A stretch of 53,556 nucleotides of DNA from Alcanivoracaceae bacterium (GTDB lineage Bacteria > Pseudomonadota > Gammaproteobacteria > Xanthomonadales > Marinicellaceae), in NCBI GenBank assembly GCA_016744455.1, contig JADGEI010000025.1, forward strand, positions 1 to 53,556, given 5' to 3'. Of this stretch, positions 42,694 to 51,990 are shown piece by piece. The first letter of the stretch is position 1; each line of letters opens with the position of its first letter. The notes beneath the pieces are model-generated. The model searched no databases. It saw nothing but the letters and a program-made list of their open reading frames with translations, and was not told where the DNA came from. The position numbers and the translations under genes were made by a program.

Positions 42694-44004
42694 ATGATAG
42701 AGAGCAACGAATTTAGAAAAAGAAGAAAGCAAATCGCCAAGATTATAGGTCATGACTCCATAGCCATAATCGCAGCTAAAGGTACCTGTATAAGAAATGG
42801 AGATGCAGAGTATAAATATCGACCTGATAGTAACTTCTATTATTTGAGTGGTTGTCATGAACCAAATTCATTAATGGTTATCTGTCCAGAAAGCGATGAA
42901 GGCGATGATATTCTTTTCTGCCAAGAAATTAATAAAAACAACGAAACATGGAATGGTCCAATGCTAGGTCTAGAAAACGCCAAGCATAAATTAGGGTTTA
43001 ATAGAGCCTATGATATCAAATCAATTGATCGTATTATGCCTCAACTTATGCAAGGGCGCGATAAAGTGTATTTTATGTTAGGAATGGATTCTGATTTCGA
43101 TAAAAGAGTTGTGGATTGGACCCATAAGGTTTTTTCAGAAAAATGGGCAAAAAGTCAAGCTCCTCATGAGTTGATTTCATTGAAACCTTTTTTAGATGAT
43201 ATGCGAGTTTACAAAAGTAAAGAAGAGATTAAATGCCTGCAGAAATCTGCCGATATTGCAGCACTTGGACATGTGAAAATGATGCAAACATGTCAACCAA
43301 ACATGTATGAGTATCAGTTAAACGCTGAATTCATGCATACCATCACTTACCATAATTCCTCACCAAGTTATCTACCAATAATAGGAGGTGGGAGAAATGC
43401 CTGTATATTACACTATGTTAAGAACAATGAAAAACTCATTGATGGCGATTTAGTCTTAATCGATGCAGGTGCTGAGTATGATTATTATGCTTCTGATATT
43501 ACCCGTACATTTCCAGTTAATGGCACATTTTCAAAAGCACAAGCTGAAATTTACCAAATTGTGCTAGATGCTCAAACAGCAGCATTAGCAAAAGCCAAAG
43601 TTGGTTGCCATTACAATGAGTTTCATGATGCCGCTGTCAAAGTAATAACCCAAGGGTTGTTAGATTTAGGTTTATTAACAGGTGATTTGAAGACTAACAT
43701 AGAAGAAAACAGTTACATCAAGTTTTATATGCATAAAACAGGTCATTGGTTGGGACTTGATGTTCATGACTGTGGTGAGTATTCAGTAGATGGGTTGTGG
43801 GTTGAACTAGAGCCTAACATGGTAATTACAATTGAACCTGGTATTTACATAAGTCATGATGCTAAAGTTCCTAAAAAATACAGAGGTATAGGGGTGAGAA
43901 TTGAAGATGATGTTTTAATAACCAGTAAAGGAAATAAAGTTTTGAGTGAAAACGTCCCTAAATCCATTGCCGACATTGAAGAAATTATGAGGAAACCCGT
44001 ATGA
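42694..44004 (+). CDS. pepP: Xaa-Pro aminopeptidase (M24B)
   Basis: 436 residues, aminopeptidase P N-terminal domain (1-170) plus pita-bread catalytic domain. The dimetal ligands are visible: Asp in LIDAGAEYDYYASDITRTF (two Asp), His in HKTGHWLGLDVHD, Glu in ITIEPGIY and Glu in GVRIEDDVLI. It removes N-terminal residues preceding proline. Cytoplasmic. It overlaps the next gene by four bases. TATAGT at 42681-42686 lies seven bases before ATG. Confidence 0.94.
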   Translation: MIESNEFRKRRKQIAKIIGHDSIAIIAAKGTCIRNGDAEYKYRPDSNFYYLSGCHEPNSLMVICPESDEGDDILFCQEINKNNETWNGPMLGLENAKHKLGFNRAYDIKSIDRIMPQLMQGRDKVYFMLGMDSDFDKRVVDWTHKVFSEKWAKSQAPHELISLKPFLDDMRVYKSKEEIKCLQKSADIAALGHVKMMQTCQPNMYEYQLNAEFMHTITYHNSSPSYLPIIGGGRNACILHYVKNNEKLIDGDLVLIDAGAEYDYYASDITRTFPVNGTFSKAQAEIYQIVLDAQTAALAKAKVGCHYNEFHDAAVKVITQGLLDLGLLTGDLKTNIEENSYIKFYMHKTGHWLGLDVHDCGEYSVDGLWVELEPNMVITIEPGIYISHDAKVPKKYRGIGVRIEDDVLITSKGNKVLSENVPKSIADIEEIMRKPV

Positions 44005-45260
44005 AAAAAACACCTTTTTTATTATTGATTTTACCATTATATGCTAATGCACTTAGTGTGCGTTGTGGCAATTTGTTTGAAGCAGAAACAGGAAGAATGT
44101 TAAATGATATTTACGTTAAAACTGACTACGGTAAATTTACTGAAGTTGAAAAATACACAAATCAGTCAATAGATATTGATGCATCTCAACGTTATTGCCT
44201 ACCTGGATTAATTGATATGCATACTCATCTATCATTTGAGTTTAATAAAAATAGTTATAGTGAAAAATTTCAATTAAATGAAGCCGACTATGCTTTTCAA
44301 TCTGCCTTATTTGCCAAAAGAACTTTAAAAGCAGGCTTTACTAGTGTTCGTGATTTGGGAGATGTTTTTAATGTGACCATTGCCTTAAAGAAAGCCATTA
44401 ATAATGGAATAACTCAAGGCCCAAGAATATTTACCGCAGGAAAGGCACTAGCTACAACTGGTGGGCATGCTGACCCAAGCAATGGCTATAGACAAGGGTT
44501 AATGTCAAATCCAGGCCCTAAATATGGTGTTGTTAATGGAGCAGCTCAAGCAGCTCAAGCAGTTAGGCAAAGGTATCAAGATGGTGCGGATTTAATAAAA
44601 ATCACGGCAACTGGTGGTGTTTTATCACAAGCATCCAGTGGAGACAATGCACAATTTAATTCTGATGAACTTAAAAGCATCATAGCAACAGCCAATGATT
44701 ATGGCTTTAAAGTTACGGCTCACGCGCATGGAAAAGAAGGCATGAAAAGAGCTATTATTGCAGGAGTTGCAAGCATAGAACATGGCACTTACAGTGATGC
44801 TGAAATTCGCAAATTGATGAAAAAACATGGCACTTATTTAGTCCCCACATTGATAGCTGGAGATTGGGTTACAGAAAAATCAAAAGTCGAAGGTTTTTTT
44901 CCTGCTGTTGTCGCAAAAAAAGCAGCAACTATTGGCCCTGTGATAGCAGGGTCATTTGAAAAAGCCCACAAATCAGGGGTTAATATTGCATTTGGAACTG
45001 ACTCAGGAGTTAGTGCGCATGGTGATAATGGAAGAGAGTTTGCATTAATGGTCAAAGCCGGCATGTCTCCAACAGATGCTTTGAAATCAGCAACAGTAAA
45101 TGCAGCTACTTTGCTTGGGCAATTCAAAAATTTAGGGTCAATTAGTGTTGGTAAATATGCAGACATGGTTTTGGTCGATGAAAACCCGATAGATAGCATT
45201 GAAACAATGGAAAACATCAATACCGTTATAAAAGCTGGGAAAATTGAATTTTCTCAATGA
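44001..45260 (+). CDS. Exported amidohydrolase (Xaa-Pro/Xaa-Lys dipeptidase-like)
   Basis: 419 residues with a signal peptide (KTPFLLLILPLYANA). Amidohydrolase-superfamily metal site: HTH in GLIDMHTHLS, the carboxylated Lys in DLIKITATGG, His in TAHAHGKEG and IEHGTY, and Asp in FGTDSG. Close relatives hydrolyse dipeptides with C-terminal proline or basic residues. Linkage by four-base overlaps to pepP upstream and a dienelactone hydrolase downstream supports a peptide-use role, with this step in the periplasm. Confidence 0.88.
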   Translation: MKKTPFLLLILPLYANALSVRCGNLFEAETGRMLNDIYVKTDYGKFTEVEKYTNQSIDIDASQRYCLPGLIDMHTHLSFEFNKNSYSEKFQLNEADYAFQSALFAKRTLKAGFTSVRDLGDVFNVTIALKKAINNGITQGPRIFTAGKALATTGGHADPSNGYRQGLMSNPGPKYGVVNGAAQAAQAVRQRYQDGADLIKITATGGVLSQASSGDNAQFNSDELKSIIATANDYGFKVTAHAHGKEGMKRAIIAGVASIEHGTYSDAEIRKLMKKHGTYLVPTLIAGDWVTEKSKVEGFFPAVVAKKAATIGPVIAGSFEKAHKSGVNIAFGTDSGVSAHGDNGREFALMVKAGMSPTDALKSATVNAATLLGQFKNLGSISVGKYADMVLVDENPIDSIETMENINTVIKAGKIEFSQ

Positions 45261-45970
45261 AGGCATACGAGCTTGATTACTCTCTTGGAAAAAAGTGTTT
45301 TAAAGGGTTTGTCGCTGAACCAGAAAACATGTCTACTGATACTCCCGTCGTGCTAATTGTTCATATGTGGGCAGGCCGTGTTGATTTTGTAGATAAAAAA
45401 GCCAAATATTTCGCAAAACAAGGCTATATTGGTTTTGCTATTGATATGTACGGTGATGGTAAAATTGGTCAAAGCATTAATGAAAACACTAAGCTGATGC
45501 AAAACTTTATTGATGACAGGTCATTGTTACAGAAACACGTTCAGGCAGGTTTCAAAGCCATATCAAAGATAAAATATGCCAATCAAAACAAAGTTGTCGC
45601 ACTTGGTTATTGTTTTGGTGGTCTTTGTGTGCAAGATTTGGCTAGAGTTAACACTAAAGTGAAAGGTATCGTAAGTATTCATGGCTTAATGTTACAAGCA
45701 GATAATATTGATCAAGGAAAGTTTAAAGCAAAAGTGTTGTTACTTAATGGCTCAGATGATCCGATGGTGAGTGATGGTCATTGGTATAAACTACGAGACG
45801 AGTTAAACCATGCCAAATGCGATTGGCAAAAACATGATTTTGGTGGCGTAGTGCATGCATTTACCAACCCACACGCCAATGATAAAGCCATGGGAACAGT
45901 TTACAGTAAATCAGCGGATCAACGCAGTAACACCCTTATTGGTCATTTTTTAAATGAAGTTATTGGCTAA
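45257..45970 (+). CDS. Dienelactone hydrolase family protein
   Basis: 237 residues, alpha/beta hydrolase. The nucleophile is a cysteine in ALGYCFGGLC, the acid is Asp in SDDPMVSDG, and the base is His in VVHAFTNP, as in dienelactone hydrolases. No signal peptide. The substrate is unknown; many such proteins in this group have no link to aromatic degradation. Last gene of the pepP operon. Confidence 0.9.
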   Translation: MKAYELDYSLGKKCFKGFVAEPENMSTDTPVVLIVHMWAGRVDFVDKKAKYFAKQGYIGFAIDMYGDGKIGQSINENTKLMQNFIDDRSLLQKHVQAGFKAISKIKYANQNKVVALGYCFGGLCVQDLARVNTKVKGIVSIHGLMLQADNIDQGKFKAKVLLLNGSDDPMVSDGHWYKLRDELNHAKCDWQKHDFGGVVHAFTNPHANDKAMGTVYSKSADQRSNTLIGHFLNEVIG

Positions 45971-45998
45971 AACAATAACTAAAATTCAATAAATTCGC

Positions 45999-46004
45999 TA
46001 TAAT
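45999..46004 (+). promoter_or_regulatory. Predicted -10 of the cus operon
   Basis: Consensus TATAAT ends nine bases before the ATG at 46014, so the message has only a two- or three-base leader. No convincing -35 is present, which fits activation by a metal-responsive regulator; no operator was identified. Confidence 0.5.
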
Positions 46005-46013
46005 GCAGACACA

Positions 46014-46376
46014 ATGTTTGAAAATATCAATAAAGTATTACTGTTAATAACTGTATTTTTGGGTTCAATTCCAACAATGCATACGCATGCTTGTGATATG
46101 CAGGGTAGTAAAACGGATGTTACTAAAAGCCAAGTCAAAATGCCTTGTCATAACGATAATACTACTGAAGTACAAAGTGAGAAACAACAGTTGTCATGTG
46201 AATGTTTGGATTGTAACTGTCCTGATGTTTGTAGTTTGTCATTATCTTATGGCCTAGATACGACTAATAGTCTACAAAATTTTAATTTCAGTCAACACAT
46301 GATCAGATTAAATGTTGATTCAGCTATTCCTATAAAACCGCCAACACCGTTGTTACGCCCTCCAATTATTTCCTAA
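46014..46376 (+). CDS. Small secreted Cys/His-rich protein preceding CusCBA
   Basis: 120 residues. A signal peptide (KVLLLITVFLGSIPT) is followed by HTHACDM, MPCHND and CECLDCNCPDVCS, giving eight cysteines plus His and Met, and then the ending PPTPLLRPPIIS. The arrangement resembles the CopL/DUF2946 group of small metal-associated proteins that precede copper-efflux genes. It probably binds Cu(I) or Ag(I) in the periplasm or acts as a metal sensor. First gene of the operon, 82 bases before cusC. Confidence 0.72.
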   Translation: MFENINKVLLLITVFLGSIPTMHTHACDMQGSKTDVTKSQVKMPCHNDNTTEVQSEKQQLSCECLDCNCPDVCSLSLSYGLDTTNSLQNFNFSQHMIRLNVDSAIPIKPPTPLLRPPIIS

Positions 46377-46458
46377 ATTAATTATTCGTTGCCAACAACT
46401 AGTTGGTATTAACAATAAGAGAGCTTTGTATAACTCTCTATTATTTTAGGAGACTACT

Positions 46459-47721
46459 ATGTCTAATTTAAAACAAACCTGTATGATTTGTGGCTTAATA
46501 TTGAGCTATTGTGTTAATTCACTCACTTTACAACAGGCAGAAACTTTAGCCTTAAACAACTCAAACTTAGCAAAATCGGCTCATTTAAGTAGCCAATCCT
46601 ATAAGCAATTGGCTTTGGCAGCTGGGGAATTCGCTGATCCAAAATTAAATTTCGGTTTAATTAACTTACCGACAGATGATTTTTCAATAACGAAGAATCC
46701 AACCACACAAATGCGTGTTGGTATTAAACAAATGCTTCCTCGTGGATCTATACTCTCGTATAAACAAGCAGAAAAAAACAACTTGTCAAAAGTACACCAA
46801 CTTAATTCGGAGCTGATTACATTAGAGGCTATTAAACAAACCCGCCTTAATTATTTGGATTTGTACAATGGCATCAGAAAAAAACACATACTGGTAAAAA
46901 GTCGTAAAAATTTTAGTAATCTTGTTAAGTTAACTGAACAAAAATTTGCCAATGGGTTAACAAGCCAGCAAGCGGTAATTAATGCTAAGTTACAACGTAT
47001 AAATGTTGATGACAAGATTCTACAAACACAAAACTCGATTGAATTAGCACAAAACCGTTTAAGTCTTTTAATAGGAGATGCTGCTTTTGATGAAATTAAG
47101 GATGACCTACCTAGCTTAAAAATAGATAAACAATGGAGTAAGGAGCAATATAGCCAAGAAATTCTACCCAATCAACCAGCAGTACAACAAGCGACAGCAA
47201 TGATAGCTAGACTAGAAGATAAACAATCCATTCGCCAGGAGTTAAAAAAACCAGCTTGGATTGTCGGACTGGAATACCGTAAACGCTTTGGTGAAAATTC
47301 TGATTTTTCTTCACGTAGTGATATGTTGGCTTTGACGGCCTCACTTGACTTGCCTATATTTGCAGAAAAAAAACAAAACCGATTGATTGCAGCCAATCAA
47401 TTTAAAATTGAAGCTGCAGAAGAAAAAAGGATGGCAATCAAGAAAAAATTCATTCGTGATTATCAAATTAATACGCAGCAAAAGAAAATAATAAAACAAA
47501 GATTAATGTTGTACCAAGACAGTATCCAAAGTAAAACATACAATAATGCTCAAGCAGCATTACAAGCCTACCGTAATGGTAAAAGTGATTTCTCGACCCT
47601 AATCGCAGCCGAAAATTTGCAACTCAATACAGAAATAGAAATTCTAAACCTAAAGATTAGCCAATTAAAAAACGTAACACATTTGCTCTATCTAACACAT
47701 GAAGGAGGAAACAACCTATGA
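46459..47721 (+). CDS. cusC: TolC-family outer membrane efflux protein (CusC-like)
   Basis: 420 residues with a signal peptide and two outer-membrane efflux repeats rich in alpha-helical coiled coil. LTLQQAETLALNNSNLAKSA at the mature N-terminus is typical. It forms the outer channel of the CusCBA pump. No lipobox is seen, unlike E. coli CusC. A strong TAGGAG site precedes the start, and it overlaps cusB by four bases. Confidence 0.9.
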   Translation: MSNLKQTCMICGLILSYCVNSLTLQQAETLALNNSNLAKSAHLSSQSYKQLALAAGEFADPKLNFGLINLPTDDFSITKNPTTQMRVGIKQMLPRGSILSYKQAEKNNLSKVHQLNSELITLEAIKQTRLNYLDLYNGIRKKHILVKSRKNFSNLVKLTEQKFANGLTSQQAVINAKLQRINVDDKILQTQNSIELAQNRLSLLIGDAAFDEIKDDLPSLKIDKQWSKEQYSQEILPNQPAVQQATAMIARLEDKQSIRQELKKPAWIVGLEYRKRFGENSDFSSRSDMLALTASLDLPIFAEKKQNRLIAANQFKIEAAEEKRMAIKKKFIRDYQINTQQKKIIKQRLMLYQDSIQSKTYNNAQAALQAYRNGKSDFSTLIAAENLQLNTEIEILNLKISQLKNVTHLLYLTHEGGNNL

Positions 47722-48860
47722 AATTAATTACCTTACTTTGTCTCATTAGCTCTATTGTTTTTGCGCAAGAACGAGAAGTGCTTTATTGGGTGGCTCCTAT
47801 GGATGCAAATTTTAGAAAAGACTCTCCAGGAAAATCACCCATGGGAATGGACTTGGTTCCCGTATACGCCGATGAACAAGACACAGGCCCAGGCATAAAA
47901 GTAGCACCTGAAGTGATTCAAACATTAGGTGTCAGAACACAGGAAGTCGAACGTTCGCATCTCTGGCGTGCCATTCATACTATCGGAACAGTTGTTGCTA
48001 ATCCGAATAAACAACAAGCAGTGCAAATTCATACCCAAGGGTGGGTAATGAAATTACTTGTAAACGAGGTTGGAGCTGAGGTAAAAAAAGGTGATATTTT
48101 ATTCACCTTATTATCTCACGATTTAGTTAATGCAGAACAAGATTATTTGCAAATTCTATCCATGGGAAATAAAAATTCACTCATGGCTGCTAAAAATAGA
48201 TTGTTAAATTTAGGCATGAGTACTACGCAAATTAAGCAACTTAATACAAGTCGAGAAGTGGCAAATAATATCAACGTTGTGGCACCACAAGATGGCGTTC
48301 TTGCAAGCATAAACATCGCTCAGGGAACGTTTATAAAACCAGGTGATGAAATTATAGAAATTGTTGATTTATCTGAAGTTTGGGTAAAAGCAACAGTAGT
48401 TGAAAACAAAAGTAACTGGCTTAAAGTTAATCAACCAGTCGACGTGCAGCTGGTTTCATCAAGAGGTGCTCAGCTCGAAACAACAATTGATTATATTTAC
48501 CCATTTATTAACCGCAAAAATAGAACAGCCTCTGTTCGCATGAAACTGGATAATACTAAGGGTAAACTTAAGCCCAATATGTTCGCAAATTTAACCATCT
48601 ATGCTGGCAAGAAAGAAGATGTTCTTATCATACCAACCGAAGCAGTTATTCGATCAGGGCAAAACAATCGCGTCATGGTTGCGATAGGGGAAGGGCGATT
48701 TGGTGCCAAAACCATACAGTTAGGTATAGAAAGTGGTGATTATGTAGAGATTATTTCAGGTCTACAACAGGGTGACAAGGTTGTGGTTTCTGGTCAGTTT
48801 TTATTCGATTCTGAGGCGAGTCTTAAATCGTCAATCATGCGGATGTCTAAAGATGATTAA
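47718..48860 (+). CDS. cusB: Copper/silver efflux periplasmic adaptor (CusB-like)
   Basis: 380 residues. A signal peptide ends near residue 16. A heavy-metal-binding segment YWVAPMDANF...SPGKSPMGMDLVPVY with exposed methionines follows, then barrel-sandwich, lipoyl and beta-barrel domains of RND membrane-fusion proteins. It bridges CusA and CusC and passes Cu(I)/Ag(I). It overlaps cusA by eight bases. Confidence 0.93.
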   Translation: MKLITLLCLISSIVFAQEREVLYWVAPMDANFRKDSPGKSPMGMDLVPVYADEQDTGPGIKVAPEVIQTLGVRTQEVERSHLWRAIHTIGTVVANPNKQQAVQIHTQGWVMKLLVNEVGAEVKKGDILFTLLSHDLVNAEQDYLQILSMGNKNSLMAAKNRLLNLGMSTTQIKQLNTSREVANNINVVAPQDGVLASINIAQGTFIKPGDEIIEIVDLSEVWVKATVVENKSNWLKVNQPVDVQLVSSRGAQLETTIDYIYPFINRKNRTASVRMKLDNTKGKLKPNMFANLTIYAGKKEDVLIIPTEAVIRSGQNNRVMVAIGEGRFGAKTIQLGIESGDYVEIISGLQQGDKVVVSGQFLFDSEASLKSSIMRMSKDD

Positions 48861-51800
48861 AAAATTAATCTGTTGGTCAATTACCAATCGTTTATTGGTT
48901 TTAATACTATCAATAATGTTAACTATATGGGGTGTTATGGCAGTAAAGAACACACCGTTGGATGCCATTCCTGATTTGTCAGATGTACAAGTCATCGTAA
49001 AAACCTCTTTCCCGGGACAGGCTCCGCAAGTGGTCGAGGACCAAGTCACTTACCCATTAACCACTGCATTGTTGAGTGTGCCAAAAGCAGTTAATGTCCG
49101 TGGGTATTCGTTTTATGGTGACTCTTATGTCTATGTGATTTTTGATGAAGGCACCGATATTTATTGGGCGCGATCTCGGGTATTGGAGTATCTCTCACAA
49201 GTAGCAAGCAAATTACCTGCCAATGCCAAAACAGAGCTTGGCCCTGATGCCACAGGTGTGGGTTGGGTGTATGAATATGCTTTGATTGATCGATCTGGCA
49301 ACCGTGACCTAGCACAATTGCGTTCGCTACAAGATTGGTTTTTAAAATACGAGCTGCAAACTGTCACTGGAGTTTCAGAAGTGGCAACAGTTGGTGGTAT
49401 GGTCAAGCAATATCAAGTAGTGTTAAAACCCAATAAGCTACGTGAATATAATCTATCATTAGACATGATTAGAATGGCTTTAGAACAAAATAATCAAGAA
49501 ACAGGCGGTTCTGTTATTGAAATGGCCGAAGCTGAATACATGGTTCGTGCCAATGGTTACATCAATGAAATTCAGGACATTGAAGAAATTGTTGTCTCCG
49601 TGATTGAGAACATCCCCATAACCATAAAAGACATTGCTCATGTGCAAATAGGCCCACAAATGCGTAGAGGGATTGCTGAACTCGATGGTAAAGGTGAAGT
49701 CGTTGGCGGTATTGTGGTGATGCGTTATGGCGAAAATGCGCTTAAAACCATTGAAGCAGTCAAAGATAAAATTGAATTACTAAGAGATGGTTTACCTACT
49801 GGCGTGGAAATCATTGAAACCTATGACCGTTCCAAGTTAATCAACAAAGCAGTTGATAACCTCAATAACAAACTAATTGAAGAATTTTTAGTGGTTATTG
49901 TGGTTTGTGCTTTATTCTTATTTCATTTACGCTCTGCTTTTGTGATTCTTTTGTCATTAACAGTCGGAATTTTGGTGGCATTCATCGTAATGCAAAAACT
50001 AGGGATAAATGCTAATATCATGTCATTAGGTGGTATTGCAATAGCCATAGGAGCCATGGTTGATGCGGCCATTGTGATGATAGAGAATGTGCATAAACAC
50101 CTCGAAAATACGACACTTAATAAAAAGAATCATTGGCAGATAATAACTCGAGCCTGTGTCGAAGTTGGACCGGCATTGTTTTTTTCCTTACTGATTATTA
50201 CCTTAAGCTTTCTCCCTATTTTTACCTTAGCAGCCCAAGAAGGTAAAATGTTTACACCATTGGCTTATACCAAAACCTTTGCTATGGCAGCTGCAGCGGG
50301 GTTGTCAGTTACTTTAGTGCCGGTGCTTATTGGCTATTTTATTAGAGGTAAAATTCTACCAGAGCACAAAAACCCAATTAATCGAATCTTAATGCTATTG
50401 TATCAACCTTTACTGAATATGGTGCTTAGATTTCCAAAAATCACTCTCTTGAGTGCGTTGATTCTAATGTTGTTGAGTTATTTTCCTTACAGCAAAATTG
50501 GATCAGAATTTATGCCTGATTTAGATGAAGGTGATTTGTTGTATATGCCCTCAACATTACCAGCTATATCAATTGGCAAAGCCCAAGAGTTGTTACAACA
50601 AACGGACAAACTCATTGCCACCGTACCAGAAGTGAAACGTGTATTTGGAAAAGTAGGGCGAGCAGAAACTGCCACCGACCCAGCACCATTGACTATGATT
50701 GAAACCACTGTTTTATTAAAAGATAAAAGTCAGTGGCGAAAAGGTATGACCATGGCTAAGCTCAAAACTGAACTTAATCAACTAGTCAAACTTCCAGGTA
50801 TAACCAATGCGTGGGTAATGCCAATCAAAAACCGTATTGACATGTTAGCCACAGGGATAAAAACGCCTGTTGGCATTAAGGTGGCAGGCCCTGATTTAAA
50901 AGTTATCGAAACTATTGGGCAACAAATTGAAGCCGTAATAGCAGAGATTCCAGAGACTACATCAGTGTATTCTGAACGTGTTGTTGGTGGCAGGTATGTT
51001 AAAGTTGATATTAACCGTACCAAGGCCGCACGTTATGGGTTATCCATCAACCATGTGCAACAATACATCAACACCGCAGTAGGTGGCTTGAATGTCACTC
51101 AAAGTGTCGAAGGTTTAGAGCGTTACCCTATTAATATGCGGTTTCCACGAGATAACCGTGATTCACTTAATGACATCAAAAACCTTTCGATGACCACACC
51201 AACAGGTGCTCATATCACTTTGAGCGATGTTGCTGATATTTTTATTGAACAAGGGGCAGGCATGATAAAAACAGAGGATGCTCGCCTTAACGGTTGGATT
51301 TATGTTGATATTGACACCTCTGACTTGGGCAATTACGTAGCCAATGCACAAAAAATAGTTGCCAATAGTATCCAACTCCCCGTTGGTTATTCAATTGCAT
51401 GGTCTGGCCAATACGAGTCTATGCTTCGTGCTCAAGAAAAAATGATGACAGTGGTTCCAGTCACGTTATTAATCATTATTTTGCTATTGTATTTTAATTT
51501 TAAAAACATTACTGAAGTTTTGATTATCTTGGGATCCTTACCTTTAGCCTTTACTGGCGGTATATGGCTGCTTTATTGGTTAGATTATAATGTTTCTGTT
51601 GCCGTTGCCGTTGGATTTATTGCCTTAGCAGGAGTCTCTATAGAGCTTGGCGTAGTGATGTTGTTATACTTAAACCAAGCACTAAAGAACTCACAAGCTC
51701 AAGGAGAGCTCACTAAGCAAACAATTAAACAAACCGTTATTAATGGTGCGCTACTGCGCATTCGTCCTATTATTATGACAGTTGCCACTATTATTATCGG

Positions 51801-51957
51801 CCTTTTCCCCATTATGCTAGGTTCGGGAACGGGCAGTGAAATCATGAAGCGAATCGCAGCACCGATGGTAGGTGGGATGATTAGTGCAATACTGTTAAAC
51901 ATAATGGTTATACCCGCGGTGTACTATTTGTGGAAGTGCACTAGATTAAAAGTTTAA
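48853..51957 (+). CDS. cusA: Heavy-metal RND efflux transporter, Cu(I)/Ag(I) type (CusA-like)
   Basis: The frame is open from 48772, but ATG 48853 (MIKKLICWSITNRLL) gives the family start; 1034 residues. An inner-membrane proton-driven trimeric pump with 12 membrane helices and two large periplasmic loops. The TM4 motif reads GGIAIAIGAMVDAAIVMIEN, the monovalent-metal version rather than the divalent CzcA one. The three methionines of the E. coli CusA binding site are recognisable in LLYMPSTLP, APLTMIETT and NRIDMLATG. So the substrate is almost surely Cu(I) or Ag(I). Confidence 0.95.
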   Translation: MIKKLICWSITNRLLVLILSIMLTIWGVMAVKNTPLDAIPDLSDVQVIVKTSFPGQAPQVVEDQVTYPLTTALLSVPKAVNVRGYSFYGDSYVYVIFDEGTDIYWARSRVLEYLSQVASKLPANAKTELGPDATGVGWVYEYALIDRSGNRDLAQLRSLQDWFLKYELQTVTGVSEVATVGGMVKQYQVVLKPNKLREYNLSLDMIRMALEQNNQETGGSVIEMAEAEYMVRANGYINEIQDIEEIVVSVIENIPITIKDIAHVQIGPQMRRGIAELDGKGEVVGGIVVMRYGENALKTIEAVKDKIELLRDGLPTGVEIIETYDRSKLINKAVDNLNNKLIEEFLVVIVVCALFLFHLRSAFVILLSLTVGILVAFIVMQKLGINANIMSLGGIAIAIGAMVDAAIVMIENVHKHLENTTLNKKNHWQIITRACVEVGPALFFSLLIITLSFLPIFTLAAQEGKMFTPLAYTKTFAMAAAAGLSVTLVPVLIGYFIRGKILPEHKNPINRILMLLYQPLLNMVLRFPKITLLSALILMLLSYFPYSKIGSEFMPDLDEGDLLYMPSTLPAISIGKAQELLQQTDKLIATVPEVKRVFGKVGRAETATDPAPLTMIETTVLLKDKSQWRKGMTMAKLKTELNQLVKLPGITNAWVMPIKNRIDMLATGIKTPVGIKVAGPDLKVIETIGQQIEAVIAEIPETTSVYSERVVGGRYVKVDINRTKAARYGLSINHVQQYINTAVGGLNVTQSVEGLERYPINMRFPRDNRDSLNDIKNLSMTTPTGAHITLSDVADIFIEQGAGMIKTEDARLNGWIYVDIDTSDLGNYVANAQKIVANSIQLPVGYSIAWSGQYESMLRAQEKMMTVVPVTLLIIILLLYFNFKNITEVLIILGSLPLAFTGGIWLLYWLDYNVSVAVAVGFIALAGVSIELGVVMLLYLNQALKNSQAQGELTKQTIKQTVINGALLRIRPIIMTVATIIIGLFPIMLGSGTGSEIMKRIAAPMVGGMISAILLNIMVIPAVYYLWKCTRLKV

Positions 51958-51990
51958 TCTGTTGTCAAAATAATGTAGAATTAATTAACC

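Noticed and set aside
48853-51957. CzcA-type divalent metal pump
   Set aside because: The TM4 motif and the three methionine positions match the Cu(I)/Ag(I) CusA type.
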